From Halobacteriales archaeon QS_1_68_17 (GTDB taxonomy: Archaea; Halobacteriota; Halobacteria; Halobacteriales; Haloarculaceae), in NCBI GenBank assembly GCA_003021105.1, contig PXRG01000008.1:1-64000 (forward strand): a stretch of DNA of 64,000 nucleotides. The letters run 5' to 3'. The translations under genes were made by a program, and so were the position numbers. Below are positions 24,029 to 32,404 of the stretch, in pieces; positions within the stretch are counted from its first letter, which is position 1; the number at the start of each line of letters is the position of its first letter. The notes beneath the pieces were generated by a model that was not told the origin of the DNA, did no database searches, and worked only from the letters and a program-made list of their open reading frames with translations.

Positions 24029-25714
24029 TCAGACGTAGTCCAGATCCCGTGCGGTCTGGAGGAACTGCTGGTAGGCCTGTTGCTGGGCGTCGCGGCCGAG
24101 TTCGTCGACCGTGTTCCGCCACTTCTCGGCTGCGTTGTCGAGGGCCTCCTGTGGCGACTCCTGGCCGGAGAGCGCCCGCTGGATGTGGATCGAGAGGTCC
24201 TCGATGTACTGGTTGGCACCGGGCCAGTTGGGCTGTGGGAACCCGTTTTCCATGTTCACCTGGCCCGCCTCGATGTGCTGTTTGGCCTGCTCGAACGCGC
24301 TCCGGCCTTCCGGGTACTCCTTGTCGGGCGCGAAGATCGGCACGTTCTTCGGGAACCCTTCGCCGGTCTCGCGGAGGGGGTTTTTCTCCGTGTAGGCCTC
24401 GGCGGCCTCGTCGGTGTAGTGTTGCTGGAGGAACGGGTCGAGCCCGGTGTAGGGATCGGCACAGGCGTTGACGCTGTAGTCCGGGTGCGAGATGCGCATG
24501 GCCGCGTAGAACGCGGCCTCCTTCCGGGCGTCGTCGAGCGACGCCGGGATCGAGTACAGCCGGTTGTACAGCATCATCGCGTTGCGCCGGACCGAGCCGT
24601 CGTCCTGTTCCCAGCCGGGGATGGCGGCCGCGCTCTGGTCGCCGACCACCGGGAAGTCACCACGGGCCGTGAACTCCGTGAGGTCGATCCACCAGACCGA
24701 CATCACGACGTTGCCCTGCTGCCACTGCTCGATCGTCTCGGCGACGCCGAGCTGGTCGGTGTTCGGGGGCGCGTAGTCGGTCGTCTCGACCATGTGCTCC
24801 AGGGCCGCGACCCCGTCCTCGGAGTTGATCTGTGGCTCCATGTTCTCGTCGAAGTAGATGACCCCGCGGGAGGCCGCGCGGTCCATCCACCACCCGAAGT
24901 TCCACGGGCGCGCACCGAAGACCTGCGTGCCGTAAACGCCGTCCTCGGTGTTCTCCGTGAAGTACTTCGCCACCTGGTTGAATTCGGGCCACGTCTGGGG
25001 CACCCTGAGTTCCTGTCCGTACTCGTCCTGGTACTGCTGCTGGTGTTGTTCGTCGTTGAAAAAGGACGGCCGGTAGAACAGGTTGTGGATGTCGCCGTCG
25101 ATGGGGAGCGCCACCGTGTCCCCGTTCCACTTCATGTAGAACTCGCGGTACGGCTCGATCACGCTGTTGACGTACTCGTCCATCCCCTCGTATTTGTCCA
25201 GGTACGGGTCGAGCGGTTCGAACAGTTGCCGGGCCTGGAAGTCCCCGAGGTACAGCGGCAACAGCAACGCGATGTCGTGGGGGAAGTCGCCGCCGCCGAC
25301 GAACTCCGAGTTCAGCGAGGAGTAGTAGTTGTCCGGCGGCAGGACCTTCCCCTCGTTGAACGAGACGCCACACTCCTCGCCGATCGCCGGCCCGAACATC
25401 GAGAACAGCGGACCGGCCGCGTTGTCGGTCGTCCACTGGAGTTCGATGTCCGAGAAGGCGTCGTCGTTGCGCGGCACCGGGATCTGCTCCCCGCCGCCAC
25501 CGTCGCCGCCGTCGCCACCGCCCCCGTCGCCTCCCCCGTCTCCGCCGTCTCCGCCGTCGCCACCGCCGCCGCTACAGCCAGCCAGCGCCGGCAGTCCGGC
25601 GGCGACCCCGGCCGCGCCGAAGTACTTGGCCCACTCGCGTCGTGTCATCCCGTACGGGAGCGTCGATTCGGACGGGCTACCCTCTTCGTGGGGAGGTGAG
25701 GTATCTTCTCCCAT
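24029..25714 (-). CDS. ABC sugar-binding lipoprotein (module 1)
   Basis: A 561-residue extracellular receptor. The Tat/lipobox signal is TRREWAKYFGAAGVAAG to LPALAGC, followed by a Gly/Asp linker. The mature domain is a family-1 solute-binding fold with Asp/Trp-rich segments (DIELQWTTDNAAGPLFSMF, FEPLDPYLDKYEGMDEYVNS, QVFGARPWNFGWWMDRAASR). It is larger than usual (~420), typical for haloarchaeal glycoside or sugar-acid receptors. ATG 25714 is preferred to GTG 25723. The gene is divergent from iclR1 across a 233-bp region with two putative IclR operators. Confidence 0.9.
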   Translation of the reverse strand: MGEDTSPPHEEGSPSESTLPYGMTRREWAKYFGAAGVAAGLPALAGCSGGGGDGGDGGDGGGDGGGGDGGDGGGGEQIPVPRNDDAFSDIELQWTTDNAAGPLFSMFGPAIGEECGVSFNEGKVLPPDNYYSSLNSEFVGGGDFPHDIALLLPLYLGDFQARQLFEPLDPYLDKYEGMDEYVNSVIEPYREFYMKWNGDTVALPIDGDIHNLFYRPSFFNDEQHQQQYQDEYGQELRVPQTWPEFNQVAKYFTENTEDGVYGTQVFGARPWNFGWWMDRAASRGVIYFDENMEPQINSEDGVAALEHMVETTDYAPPNTDQLGVAETIEQWQQGNVVMSVWWIDLTEFTARGDFPVVGDQSAAAIPGWEQDDGSVRRNAMMLYNRLYSIPASLDDARKEAAFYAAMRISHPDYSVNACADPYTGLDPFLQQHYTDEAAEAYTEKNPLRETGEGFPKNVPIFAPDKEYPEGRSAFEQAKQHIEAGQVNMENGFPQPNWPGANQYIEDLSIHIQRALSGQESPQEALDNAAEKWRNTVDELGRDAQQQAYQQFLQTARDLDYV

Positions 25715-25813
25715 ACCGCTCACAGTGGGGCATTACCGAAAAGAACCTTTCTATTGATCAGGTGATATTTCATCGCCGGACCACCGACCGACGGGATCGG
25801 CGGTCGGGGGAGA

Positions 25814-25830
25814 ATTCGAACATCCTGAAC
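25814..25830. promoter_or_regulatory. Putative IclR1 operator 1 (divergent promoter)
   Basis: attcgaacatcctgaac. Its reverse complement GTTCAGGATGTTCGAAT fits the consensus GTTCAGNATNTYCGAAC derived from four sites around this iclR gene. It lies 99 bp upstream of the ABC receptor start. Confidence 0.6.
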
Positions 25831-25899
25831 AGTAGTTCGCCGCTCTCGGGAGAATGTCGGCGCAATCGGCGGGACTGATCCGTCCGCCGCCCGCTCGCT

Positions 25900-25916
25900 G
25901 TTCAGTATATCGAAAA
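25900..25916. promoter_or_regulatory. Putative IclR1 operator 2 (iclR1 promoter)
   Basis: gttcagtatatcgaaaa matches the same consensus in its left half and core and contains a TATA-like element. It ends 31 bp before the iclR1 start, so binding would block or set the promoter, consistent with autoregulation. Confidence 0.55.
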
Positions 25917-25947
25917 GGTTTAGTCGTGGTAGGAGATAGCGGAACAC

Positions 25948-26712
25948 ATGTCACAAGATCCGAAAAATCCGGTGTCGACGACGCGGAAGACGATCCGCAT
26001 CGTCGAAGCCCTCCAGGAACTCGGGCGGGCGCGGCTGACCGACATCGCCGACGAGATGGGAATGAGCAAGAGCACCGTCCACAGCCACCTGAGCACCCTC
26101 GAGGAGGGCGGGTTCGTCGTCAAGGAGGACAAGGAGTACCGGCTCGGGTTGCGATTTCTGGAGCTGGGCGGGTTCACGCGGAGCCGGATGGACCTCTACA
26201 AGACGGCGGAACCCGAACTCGGCCGGCTGGCCGCCGAGACGGGCGAACTGGTCAACCTGATGACCGAGGAGTACGGCCGCGGCATCTACCTCTACCGGGC
26301 GAAGGGGGAGCGGGCCGTCGGCCTCAACACGTACGCGGGCTACCGAACGCCGCTCCACACGACCGCGCTCGGGAAGGCGATCATAGCACACCTCCCGCGC
26401 GAGCGGGTTTCGGAGATCGTCGACAGGCACGGCCTCGAATCCCGGACGGCCGAGACGGTGACCGACAGGGAGAAGCTGTTCGACAGGCTCGACGAGATCC
26501 GCTCCCGCGGGTTCGCGCTCGACGACGAGGAGTACATCAGCGGTGTCCGGTGTGTCGCCGCCCCCGTCCTCGACACCGACGACCGGGCGATCGGCTCGAT
26601 CAGCGTCTCCGCGCCGACCAGCCGCCTCTCCAGCGAGAAGTTCGAGGAGGAGGTCCCGAACCTGGTCCGGAGTACGGCCAACGTGATCGAACTCAACATC
26701 AACTACTCCTAG
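25948..26712 (+). CDS. IclR-family transcriptional regulator 1
   Basis: A 254-residue regulator. The N-terminal winged HTH reads TIRIVEALQELGRARLTDIA, then MGMSKSTVHSHLSTLEEGGF. The C-terminal IclR effector (GAF-like) domain includes HTTALGKAIIAHLPRERVSE and the cysteine loop SGVRCVAAPVLDTDDRAIGS. It is divergent from the ABC importer and convergent with the pdxA-kinase operon. Four copies of one palindrome surround it, two upstream and two downstream. It probably represses or activates the transporter and the adjoining tetronate genes in response to a sugar-acid metabolite. Confidence 0.92.
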   Translation: MSQDPKNPVSTTRKTIRIVEALQELGRARLTDIADEMGMSKSTVHSHLSTLEEGGFVVKEDKEYRLGLRFLELGGFTRSRMDLYKTAEPELGRLAAETGELVNLMTEEYGRGIYLYRAKGERAVGLNTYAGYRTPLHTTALGKAIIAHLPRERVSEIVDRHGLESRTAETVTDREKLFDRLDEIRSRGFALDDEEYISGVRCVAAPVLDTDDRAIGSISVSAPTSRLSSEKFEEEVPNLVRSTANVIELNINYS

Positions 26713-26746
26713 GCGACCGTTACACTGCTATGACTGTAATGCCGTC

Positions 26747-26763
26747 GTTCAGCATATTCGAAC
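26747..26763. promoter_or_regulatory. Putative IclR1 operator 3 (convergent gap)
   Basis: gttcagcatattcgaac, the best symmetric copy (GTTC...GAAC). It lies 34 bp after the iclR1 stop, between iclR1 and the convergent pdxA, where no promoter for a known gene is expected. Confidence 0.55.
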
Positions 26764-26867
26764 TCGGAAGCGCCGGGTTGCTGGCCGGACGGCCGTAATC
26801 CGCCCCCGTACTGGCGCTATCTCCGATCGACAGGAGCGAAGATGCGAAAAGACGACGACTGCGGGGC

Positions 26868-26884
26868 GTTCGGAAATGCTGAAC
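26868..26884. promoter_or_regulatory. Putative IclR1 operator 4 (convergent gap)
   Basis: gttcggaaatgctgaac, reverse complement GTTCAGCATTTCCGAAC, matching operator 3 at 15 of 17 positions. It sits 15 bp from the end of pdxA and 104 bp from operator 3, in inverted relation to it. Confidence 0.55.
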
Positions 26885-26899
26885 GACTCCCGCGCTGGC

Positions 26900-27901
26900 T
26901 CACCCGCGACGGTGCCGGGCGATGCGGGCGGCGGTCGCAACGGCGTCGATCATGCTCCGTTCCGAGGCGACCCCGTCGCCGGCGATATCGAAGGCGGTAC
27001 CGTGGTCGACGCTCGTCCGGACGATGGGGAGTCCGACGGTGACGTTGACGCCGCTGACGGCCGCGTCCCGGGCGAAGCCGAGCATCTTGATCGGGATGTG
27101 GCCCTGGTCGTGGTACATCGCAACGACGCAGTCGTAGTCGCCGCCCGCGGCCGCCGCGAACACCGTGTCCGGCGACGCCGGGCCGTGGACGTCGAGCCCA
27201 TCGGCCCTGGCGGCCTCGACGGCCGGTTCGATCTCGCGGGCCTCGGTCTCCCCGAGGAGGCCGCCGTCGCTGGCGTGTGGGTTCAGCCCGGCGACGGCGA
27301 TGCGGGGGTCGTCGACGCCCAGTTCGGCGAGCGCGTCCGCGGTCACTTCGACGGTCGACCGCACGCGGTCGGCGGTGACGTACTCGCAGGCCGCCGGCAG
27401 GGAGACGTGGGTGCTGACGTGCGTGACCCGGAGGTCGTCCTCGATCAACATCATCGCGTAGTCGTCGGTCCCGGTCCGGTCGGCCAGGAGGCCGGTGTGG
27501 CCGGCGTGGGTGCTCCCGGCGAGCCGCGTGGCCTGTTTGTTGATCGGGGCCGTGACGATCCCGTCGATCGAGCCCTCGACGGCCAGGTCGACGGCCCGCT
27601 CGACGTACTCGAGGCTCGCGCGCCCGTACTCCTCGCGCAACTCTCCGAAGGCGAGGTCGTCGACGTTGTCGAGGTCGAGGACGTCGATCGTTCCGGGGGC
27701 GAACGACGCCGCCGACACCGACGAGACCGGCCGGACCGCCAGCGAACTGTCACACAGGGCGATAGCCTCCCTGATGACGTCGGCGTCGCCCACGACCACG
27801 AGGTCGGCGTGGTCCCTGGCCGCCGCGAACGCCTTGACGATCACCTCGCTGCCGATGCCTGCCGGGTCACCCATGGTGAGCCCGAGTATCGGGTCATCCA
27901 T
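26900..27901 (-). CDS. pdxA: PdxA-family dehydrogenase (4-phospho-tetronate dehydrogenase, PdxA2 type), copy 1
   Basis: A 333-residue metal-dependent oxidative decarboxylase. Motifs: MGDPAGIGSEVIVKA, TAPINKQATRLAGSTHAGHT, CVVAMYHDQGHIPIK and SGVNVTVGLPIVRTSVDHGT, which hold the metal-binding histidines and substrate contacts. ATG 27901 overlaps the end of the kinase gene by 8 nt, so the two are translationally coupled. With a DUF1537 kinase, PdxA2 proteins oxidise 4-phospho-D-threonate or D-erythronate and the product decarboxylates to DHAP (established for bacterial pathways). That context argues against a vitamin B6 role. Confidence 0.9.
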   Translation of the reverse strand: MDDPILGLTMGDPAGIGSEVIVKAFAAARDHADLVVVGDADVIREAIALCDSSLAVRPVSSVSAASFAPGTIDVLDLDNVDDLAFGELREEYGRASLEYVERAVDLAVEGSIDGIVTAPINKQATRLAGSTHAGHTGLLADRTGTDDYAMMLIEDDLRVTHVSTHVSLPAACEYVTADRVRSTVEVTADALAELGVDDPRIAVAGLNPHASDGGLLGETEAREIEPAVEAARADGLDVHGPASPDTVFAAAAGGDYDCVVAMYHDQGHIPIKMLGFARDAAVSGVNVTVGLPIVRTSVDHGTAFDIAGDGVASERSMIDAVATAARIARHRRG

Positions 27902-29153
27902 CGCTCGACAGATGGGCGAGCGCCGATATGACTGTTGTGCTCTCGCCGAACCCGCCGGCCTTGGTGACGACCGGGATGCCGTCGAAGGTCCCGCCGTCGA
28001 CCACCCCCACCGGGACCCCGGCGGCGACCGCGTCGCCGGTGAGTTCGACCGCACCGGCTCCGCCGGCCGACAGGACCGCCGCGGCGACCGCGCCGCCGGT
28101 CAGCACGAGGCCGTCGACGCGCGATTCCGCCCGGACCAGCAGGGCCGTCCGCGCCAGCGCCGCCGCGATCCGGTCGCCCGCGGTCGCCCGCGAGACGCCC
28201 GCCTCCCTGGCGGCCGCCGTCGCGGCCTCGACGGCCGACGCGTCGGGGACGGACGTGACGACGGCCGGCTCGTCGGCCCGGAGGCGCTCGATCGCCGCCG
28301 GGGCGGTCCGCTCCGCGGCCGTCTCGGGATCGCGGACCGCCGCCGCCACCGGGAGCGCGACGACCGCCTCGTCCGGGACGGCGTCGACCTGGGCGCGCGT
28401 CTCCGCCGCGGTGCTTCCGGCGACCGCGAGCACCCGCGGGCCGGCCGCCGACCACGACGCGGGACCGCGCGCGGCGTCCGGGAGCGGCACGTGCGGGGCG
28501 AGGCCGCCGCTGCCGACGAACAGCACGTCCCCGCGGCCGTCGACGGCCCCCGCGGCGGCTTCGAGGTGGCTGTCGTGGATCGCGTCACAGACCGCCAGTC
28601 CCGGCCCGTCTGCCTCGTCCGGCAGGGCCCGGGCGACGGCGGCCGGTCCGCGGGCGACCCGGTCGATCCCGACCCGCTCGACGGCGGCCGTCGAGTCCGC
28701 GAACACCTCGTCGAGTCGCCACGAGGACGGCCGGGCCGCCGCCCCGTCGTCGAGCCAGTCGGTCACCGGCCGGCCGTCGACGAGGTGGGTCCCGCAGGCG
28801 GTCGCCCGGCCGGTCGCGGGAAAGGCCGGCGCGACCACCGCGAGGGTCGCCCCGGCGGCCGCCATCGCGGCGTCCGTCTCGGCGACGACGTTGCCCCGGA
28901 GCGTCGAGTCGACCTTCTTGTAGACGGTCGCCGCGTTCCGGCGCTCGACGGCGGCGCGCACGCGCGCGACCGCCTCGTCGGCCGCGGCCTCGCGGCTGTC
29001 CGTGTCCACGACCACCACGCCGCCGGGCGAGGGGTCGTCGTCGGCTAGCGGGACGACGACCCGCCGTCCCCGGACGGCGAACGCGTGTCCCGTGTCGAGC
29101 GCGCCGGTGAGGTCGTCGGCGACGACCAGGCCGTCCCAGGGCGACCCGGTCAT
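27894..29153 (-). CDS. Four-carbon acid sugar kinase (DUF1537; DtnK/OtnK type)
   Basis: A 419-residue kinase phosphorylating C4 sugar acids at O4. The N-terminal substrate domain begins GLVVADDLTGALDTGHAFA and has VYKKVDSTLRGNVVAETDAA. The C-terminal nucleotide domain has LVLTGGAVAAAVLSAGGAGA, VPVGVVDGGTFDGIPVVTKA and GGFGESTTVISAL. The -VTKAGGFG- motif is diagnostic. It supplies the 4-phospho substrate for the overlapping pdxA. It is first in a two-gene unit, ~90 nt downstream of the cyclase gene on the same strand, so all three may be one operon. Confidence 0.9.
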   Translation of the reverse strand: MTGSPWDGLVVADDLTGALDTGHAFAVRGRRVVVPLADDDPSPGGVVVVDTDSREAAADEAVARVRAAVERRNAATVYKKVDSTLRGNVVAETDAAMAAAGATLAVVAPAFPATGRATACGTHLVDGRPVTDWLDDGAAARPSSWRLDEVFADSTAAVERVGIDRVARGPAAVARALPDEADGPGLAVCDAIHDSHLEAAAGAVDGRGDVLFVGSGGLAPHVPLPDAARGPASWSAAGPRVLAVAGSTAAETRAQVDAVPDEAVVALPVAAAVRDPETAAERTAPAAIERLRADEPAVVTSVPDASAVEAATAAAREAGVSRATAGDRIAAALARTALLVRAESRVDGLVLTGGAVAAAVLSAGGAGAVELTGDAVAAGVPVGVVDGGTFDGIPVVTKAGGFGESTTVISALAHLSSDG

Positions 29154-29240
29154 CGGGACGCCCCGCCCGAACGCGAACCGGCCCCTCGCCGCCGGCCGGC
29201 ACGGACCGGGGGCCGACGAGGGCGGACGGGGGCGGACACG

Positions 29241-29945
29241 TCAGAGGAACGCGAGCGCACGGACCGACGCTCCGCTCGTGTCCTGGTAGTTCAGCGGCAG
29301 GTAGAGGAAGTAGGCCCGGCGGGTGTCGGCCCCGTCGAGTACCGTCCCGAGGTTCCGGAGTTCCTCGATGGGGATGATGTCGTTTTCCAGCAGCGGGAGG
29401 TGGGACTCGTCGGGCATGTCCTCGGTCGTCGCGGGGCCGTGGACGGGGGCCTCGTCGACCCACCCGCCGACCGACGCGCCGTCGGTGCCGACCGCCTTCG
29501 GCTCCAGGCCCGCCAGGTACTCGGCCGCGTCGCCGGTCAGGTACGGGAACTCGAAGAGATACTCCGGCGTCCGGCCGTGGTACTGGTCCCACCCGGTGTG
29601 GAGCATGACGACGTCGCCGGCCTCGATGTCGTCCTCGAAGGCGGCCAGTTCGTCGACCGTGATCGCGGCCTCGGGCTCCTTGGGCGCCAGGTCGAGCACC
29701 ACGCCCTCTCCCATGAACTTCTCGATAGGGAACTCGTCTAGGGTCTTTCCCTCCGGGATGAAATGCAGCGGCGAGTCGATGTGCGTGCCGGTGTGGGTCG
29801 ACATCTCGACCATCTCCATCGTGAACCCGTCGCGGGCAGCCCACGCGGACTGTTCGAGCGTGACCGACGGCAGCGTCGGCCAGACGGGGATGCTCTCGTC
29901 GATCGGGTTGCTGAGGTCGATGACCTCCTCGGGTGGTTCGAACAT
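29241..29945 (-). CDS. Cyclase-family (kynurenine formamidase-like) metal hydrolase
   Basis: A 234-residue protein with the family's metal motif STHTGTHIDSPLHF (HxGTHxDxPxH), plus DVVMLHTGWDQYHG and a GVDxxS-like GTDGASVGGWVD stretch. Family members are Mn/Zn amidases or lactonases (KynB, isatin hydrolase, carbamoyl hydrolases). ATG 29945 is preferred over GTG 29951 because a TATA-like TTTTTTATC at ~29969-29977 places transcription onset at about 29945. In this setting a sugar-lactone or amide hydrolysis feeding the kinase is plausible but not shown. Confidence 0.82.
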   Translation of the reverse strand: MFEPPEEVIDLSNPIDESIPVWPTLPSVTLEQSAWAARDGFTMEMVEMSTHTGTHIDSPLHFIPEGKTLDEFPIEKFMGEGVVLDLAPKEPEAAITVDELAAFEDDIEAGDVVMLHTGWDQYHGRTPEYLFEFPYLTGDAAEYLAGLEPKAVGTDGASVGGWVDEAPVHGPATTEDMPDESHLPLLENDIIPIEELRNLGTVLDGADTRRAYFLYLPLNYQDTSGASVRALAFL

Positions 29946-30080
29946 CGCCACCGAATTCTTCCCAGCCGATAAAAAAAGTTCCTCCGGACCGCGAGGCCGC
30001 CGTTCCGGTCACGGCGAGCGCGTCGCCGAACGACGGTCCGCCAGTCCAAAGGTATAAAGAGTTCGGCCGGGAGTCTTCCC

Positions 30081-30869
30081 ATGACCATGGGACGGCTCGA
30101 ACCGAACTTCGAGGACGAGACAGTGATCGTGACCGGGGCGGCGTCGGGGATCGGCCGCGAGGTCGCCCGCCGGTTCGGGGCGGCGGGCGCGACGGTGCTC
30201 GTCGCCGACATCGACAGGGAACCGAAGGACGGAGACGTCCCGACCCACGAACTCGTCGAAGAGGAGGGCGGCACCGGCGAGTACGTCCGGACCGACGTCA
30301 CCGAACCGGGGCAGATCGAGACGCTCGTCGAGGCGGGCCACGAGTACGGCGGCGTCGACGTGATGATCAACAACGCCGGGCTGATCATCCCGGGATCGTT
30401 GCTCGACCTCTCGCCGGAGGAGTTCGACCGGGTCCACGCCGTCAACGCCCGGGGCGTCTACTTCGGGACGCAGGCGGCCGCCAACGATATGATCGAGCGG
30501 GACGATCCCGGCTGTATCATCAACACCGCCTCGATCAGTTCCCACTACGCCCAGTACGACCAGGTGCAGTACGACTCCTCGAAGGGAGCCGTCAGAATGA
30601 TCACCCGCGGCTCCGCGCTCGAACTCTCGGACCACGGCATCCGCGTCAACGCGGTCGCGCCCGGCCAGATCGCCACCGAATTCGTCGAGGGGTGGTCCGA
30701 CGAGGCGACCGAGAAGGCCGCCAGCGACGACCTCGTGAAGCCGGTCCCGATAGGCCGGGCGGGCACGCCCGAGGACGTGGCGGGGGCCTACCTCTACCTC
30801 GCCAGCGAGGACGCCCGCTACGTGACCGGCGAACTGGTCTTCGTCGACGGCGGTTGGAGCGTCTTCTAG
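30081..30869 (+). CDS. SDR-family oxidoreductase (sugar/polyol type) 1
   Basis: A 262-residue classical SDR: TGAASGIGREVARRFGAAGA (nucleotide-binding TGxxxGIG), NNAGLIIPG, catalytic Ser in NTASISSHYAQ and YxxxK as YDSSKGAVRM. The C-terminal signature is VFVDGGWSVF. It shares an unusual PK(D/V)GDVPTH insertion after the second beta strand with the SDR at 58811, marking a small paralogous subfamily. TATA box tataaaga at ~30053 predicts a leaderless or near-leaderless ATG 30081. Likely a dehydrogenase of a sugar acid or polyol. Convergent, 4-nt overlapping end with the EIIC gene. Confidence 0.88.
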   Translation: MTMGRLEPNFEDETVIVTGAASGIGREVARRFGAAGATVLVADIDREPKDGDVPTHELVEEEGGTGEYVRTDVTEPGQIETLVEAGHEYGGVDVMINNAGLIIPGSLLDLSPEEFDRVHAVNARGVYFGTQAAANDMIERDDPGCIINTASISSHYAQYDQVQYDSSKGAVRMITRGSALELSDHGIRVNAVAPGQIATEFVEGWSDEATEKAASDDLVKPVPIGRAGTPEDVAGAYLYLASEDARYVTGELVFVDGGWSVF

Positions 30870-32335
30870 CCGCGGTCCGCGCCGCCGTCGTCGGCTGGCG
30901 TCGGCGGCGACCCCGTCGCCCGTTCCGGGTGTCGCCGCTCGACGAAGGTGCGGGCCTGGGATGGCGAGGCCCCGGCGATGCGGTACATCCGGCCGGGCCA
31001 CCGGGCGAGCGCGACCCTGATCGCGGCCACGACCGCCAGCCCCGCGAGCAGACCGACCGGCATCGGCAGGGCCAGCACGCCGTTGGCCGGCGACCCGGAG
31101 AGGCCGGTCGTCACGATGGTGTCCCCGCCGAGCGGCGCGCCAGCGTGCTGTCCGGCCCTGTCGACGAGCGGTGCGAGCCACGTGGCGACGTAGTGGACCG
31201 GCACGAGCAGGACCGTCCCCGACACGACCATCCTGACGACGTCGCGGTCGGCGATGGGGGCCATCATCGCGAAGAAGAACGGGAACGTCGCTAGGTCGAC
31301 CCCCCACAGCAGTTCGTTGCCCGGCAACAGGACCATCATCACGACCGCGATCGGGATCATCAGCAGGCCGGCGGCGGCGACGGCCTGGTCGCCGACCAGG
31401 ATCGCCGAGTCGAGACCGACCGCGAACTCCCGGTCGGGGAACCGGTCGGTCATGCGGTCGCGGACGGCCTCTGACAGCGGCGTCAGCCCCTCCATCAGGA
31501 TGCCCGCCACCTCCGGCAGGAGGTACATGACCATGGCGAACAGGACCCCGAGTTCGAGGATCCGGTACCAGCCGTCGAGCGTGCCGAGCGCGTCGGCGTA
31601 CGCGCCGACGCCGAGGCCGATCCCCACGGCAGCCCCGAGGGCGACCGGTTCGCCGAGCGCGCCGAGCCGCTCCTGGATCGTCTCGGGGTCGGCCCCCAGG
31701 TCGGCCACCGGCGTCCGCCGGACGAGGGCGTCGACCGGGAGCGCCGCGACGGCCATGACCGCCGAGAACCCGTGCGGGATCGAGATGTCGTCGACGTCGA
31801 ACGTCTCCTCGATGGCCGGCTGGGTCCAGTCGGCGACCACCAGCGAGAACGCCCCCAGTACGAGGCCGACCGCGAGCGCGTACGGCCAGTTGCCGGTCCG
31901 GACGTAGACCAGCCCCGCGATGAACGAGAAGTGCCAGTAGTTGTGGATGTCCACGTCGAGGGTGTGGGTAAAGCCGACCGCGAACAGCGCGAGGTTGACG
32001 ACGACGAAAATCGGGATCATCCAGAAGCCGATCTCGGCGATCCCGAACGCGATGGCCGCGGCGGTCGGCCAGCCCATGTCGACGGCCGGCAGCGCCAGCG
32101 GCGTCGTCGCCGTCAGCCGAACCGCGGCCGGGGCGATCCGGTCGGCGGCCAGCCCCAACACGAGGTAGATCGCGGCGAAGCCGACGCCGATGCGCAACCC
32201 CGACCCCGCCGCGTCCCTGGGGGGGATGCGGAACGCCAGCGCGATCAGGAAGACGATCACGGCCAGCAACACCGGCGCGGGCACCCCACCGAGCGCCCCG
32301 CCGAGGTCGCCGACGGGCGTTGTCTGCAGTTGCAT
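30866..32335 (-). CDS. Orphan PTS EIIC permease, galactitol (GatC) type
   Basis: A 489-residue membrane protein with about 11-12 helices. It has the GAT-type EIIC signature FTHTLDVDIHNYWHFSFIAG, the YLLPEVAGILMEGLTPLSEA segment and the LPGNELLWGVDLATFPFFFA block, all close to bacterial GatC. No EIIA, EIIB, HPr or EI gene is seen in the 64 kb. Without EIIB it would lack the phosphorylation partner, so it could work as a facilitator or secondary carrier for a polyol or sugar acid, or pair with remote PTS genes. TATA-like CTTATGTAG near 32361 predicts an almost leaderless ATG at 32335. Confidence 0.85.
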   Translation of the reverse strand: MQLQTTPVGDLGGALGGVPAPVLLAVIVFLIALAFRIPPRDAAGSGLRIGVGFAAIYLVLGLAADRIAPAAVRLTATTPLALPAVDMGWPTAAAIAFGIAEIGFWMIPIFVVVNLALFAVGFTHTLDVDIHNYWHFSFIAGLVYVRTGNWPYALAVGLVLGAFSLVVADWTQPAIEETFDVDDISIPHGFSAVMAVAALPVDALVRRTPVADLGADPETIQERLGALGEPVALGAAVGIGLGVGAYADALGTLDGWYRILELGVLFAMVMYLLPEVAGILMEGLTPLSEAVRDRMTDRFPDREFAVGLDSAILVGDQAVAAAGLLMIPIAVVMMVLLPGNELLWGVDLATFPFFFAMMAPIADRDVVRMVVSGTVLLVPVHYVATWLAPLVDRAGQHAGAPLGGDTIVTTGLSGSPANGVLALPMPVGLLAGLAVVAAIRVALARWPGRMYRIAGASPSQARTFVERRHPERATGSPPTPADDGGADRG

Positions 32336-32404
32336 CGTTCACACACCCCACGGGCGGACTACATAAGTGTCTCGGAGCGGGAACGTCCGCGGATCGCCGG
32401 CCGG

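Noticed and set aside
21830-25699. 1289-residue plus-strand ORF
   Set aside because: Antisense shadow of the ABC module-1 operon, Arg/Asp/Val repeats without domains.
26716-26735. Small inverted repeat TTACA...TGTAA after iclR1
   Set aside because: Only 5-bp arms; expected by chance. It resembles the MITE ends (CTGTAA) but has no element between.
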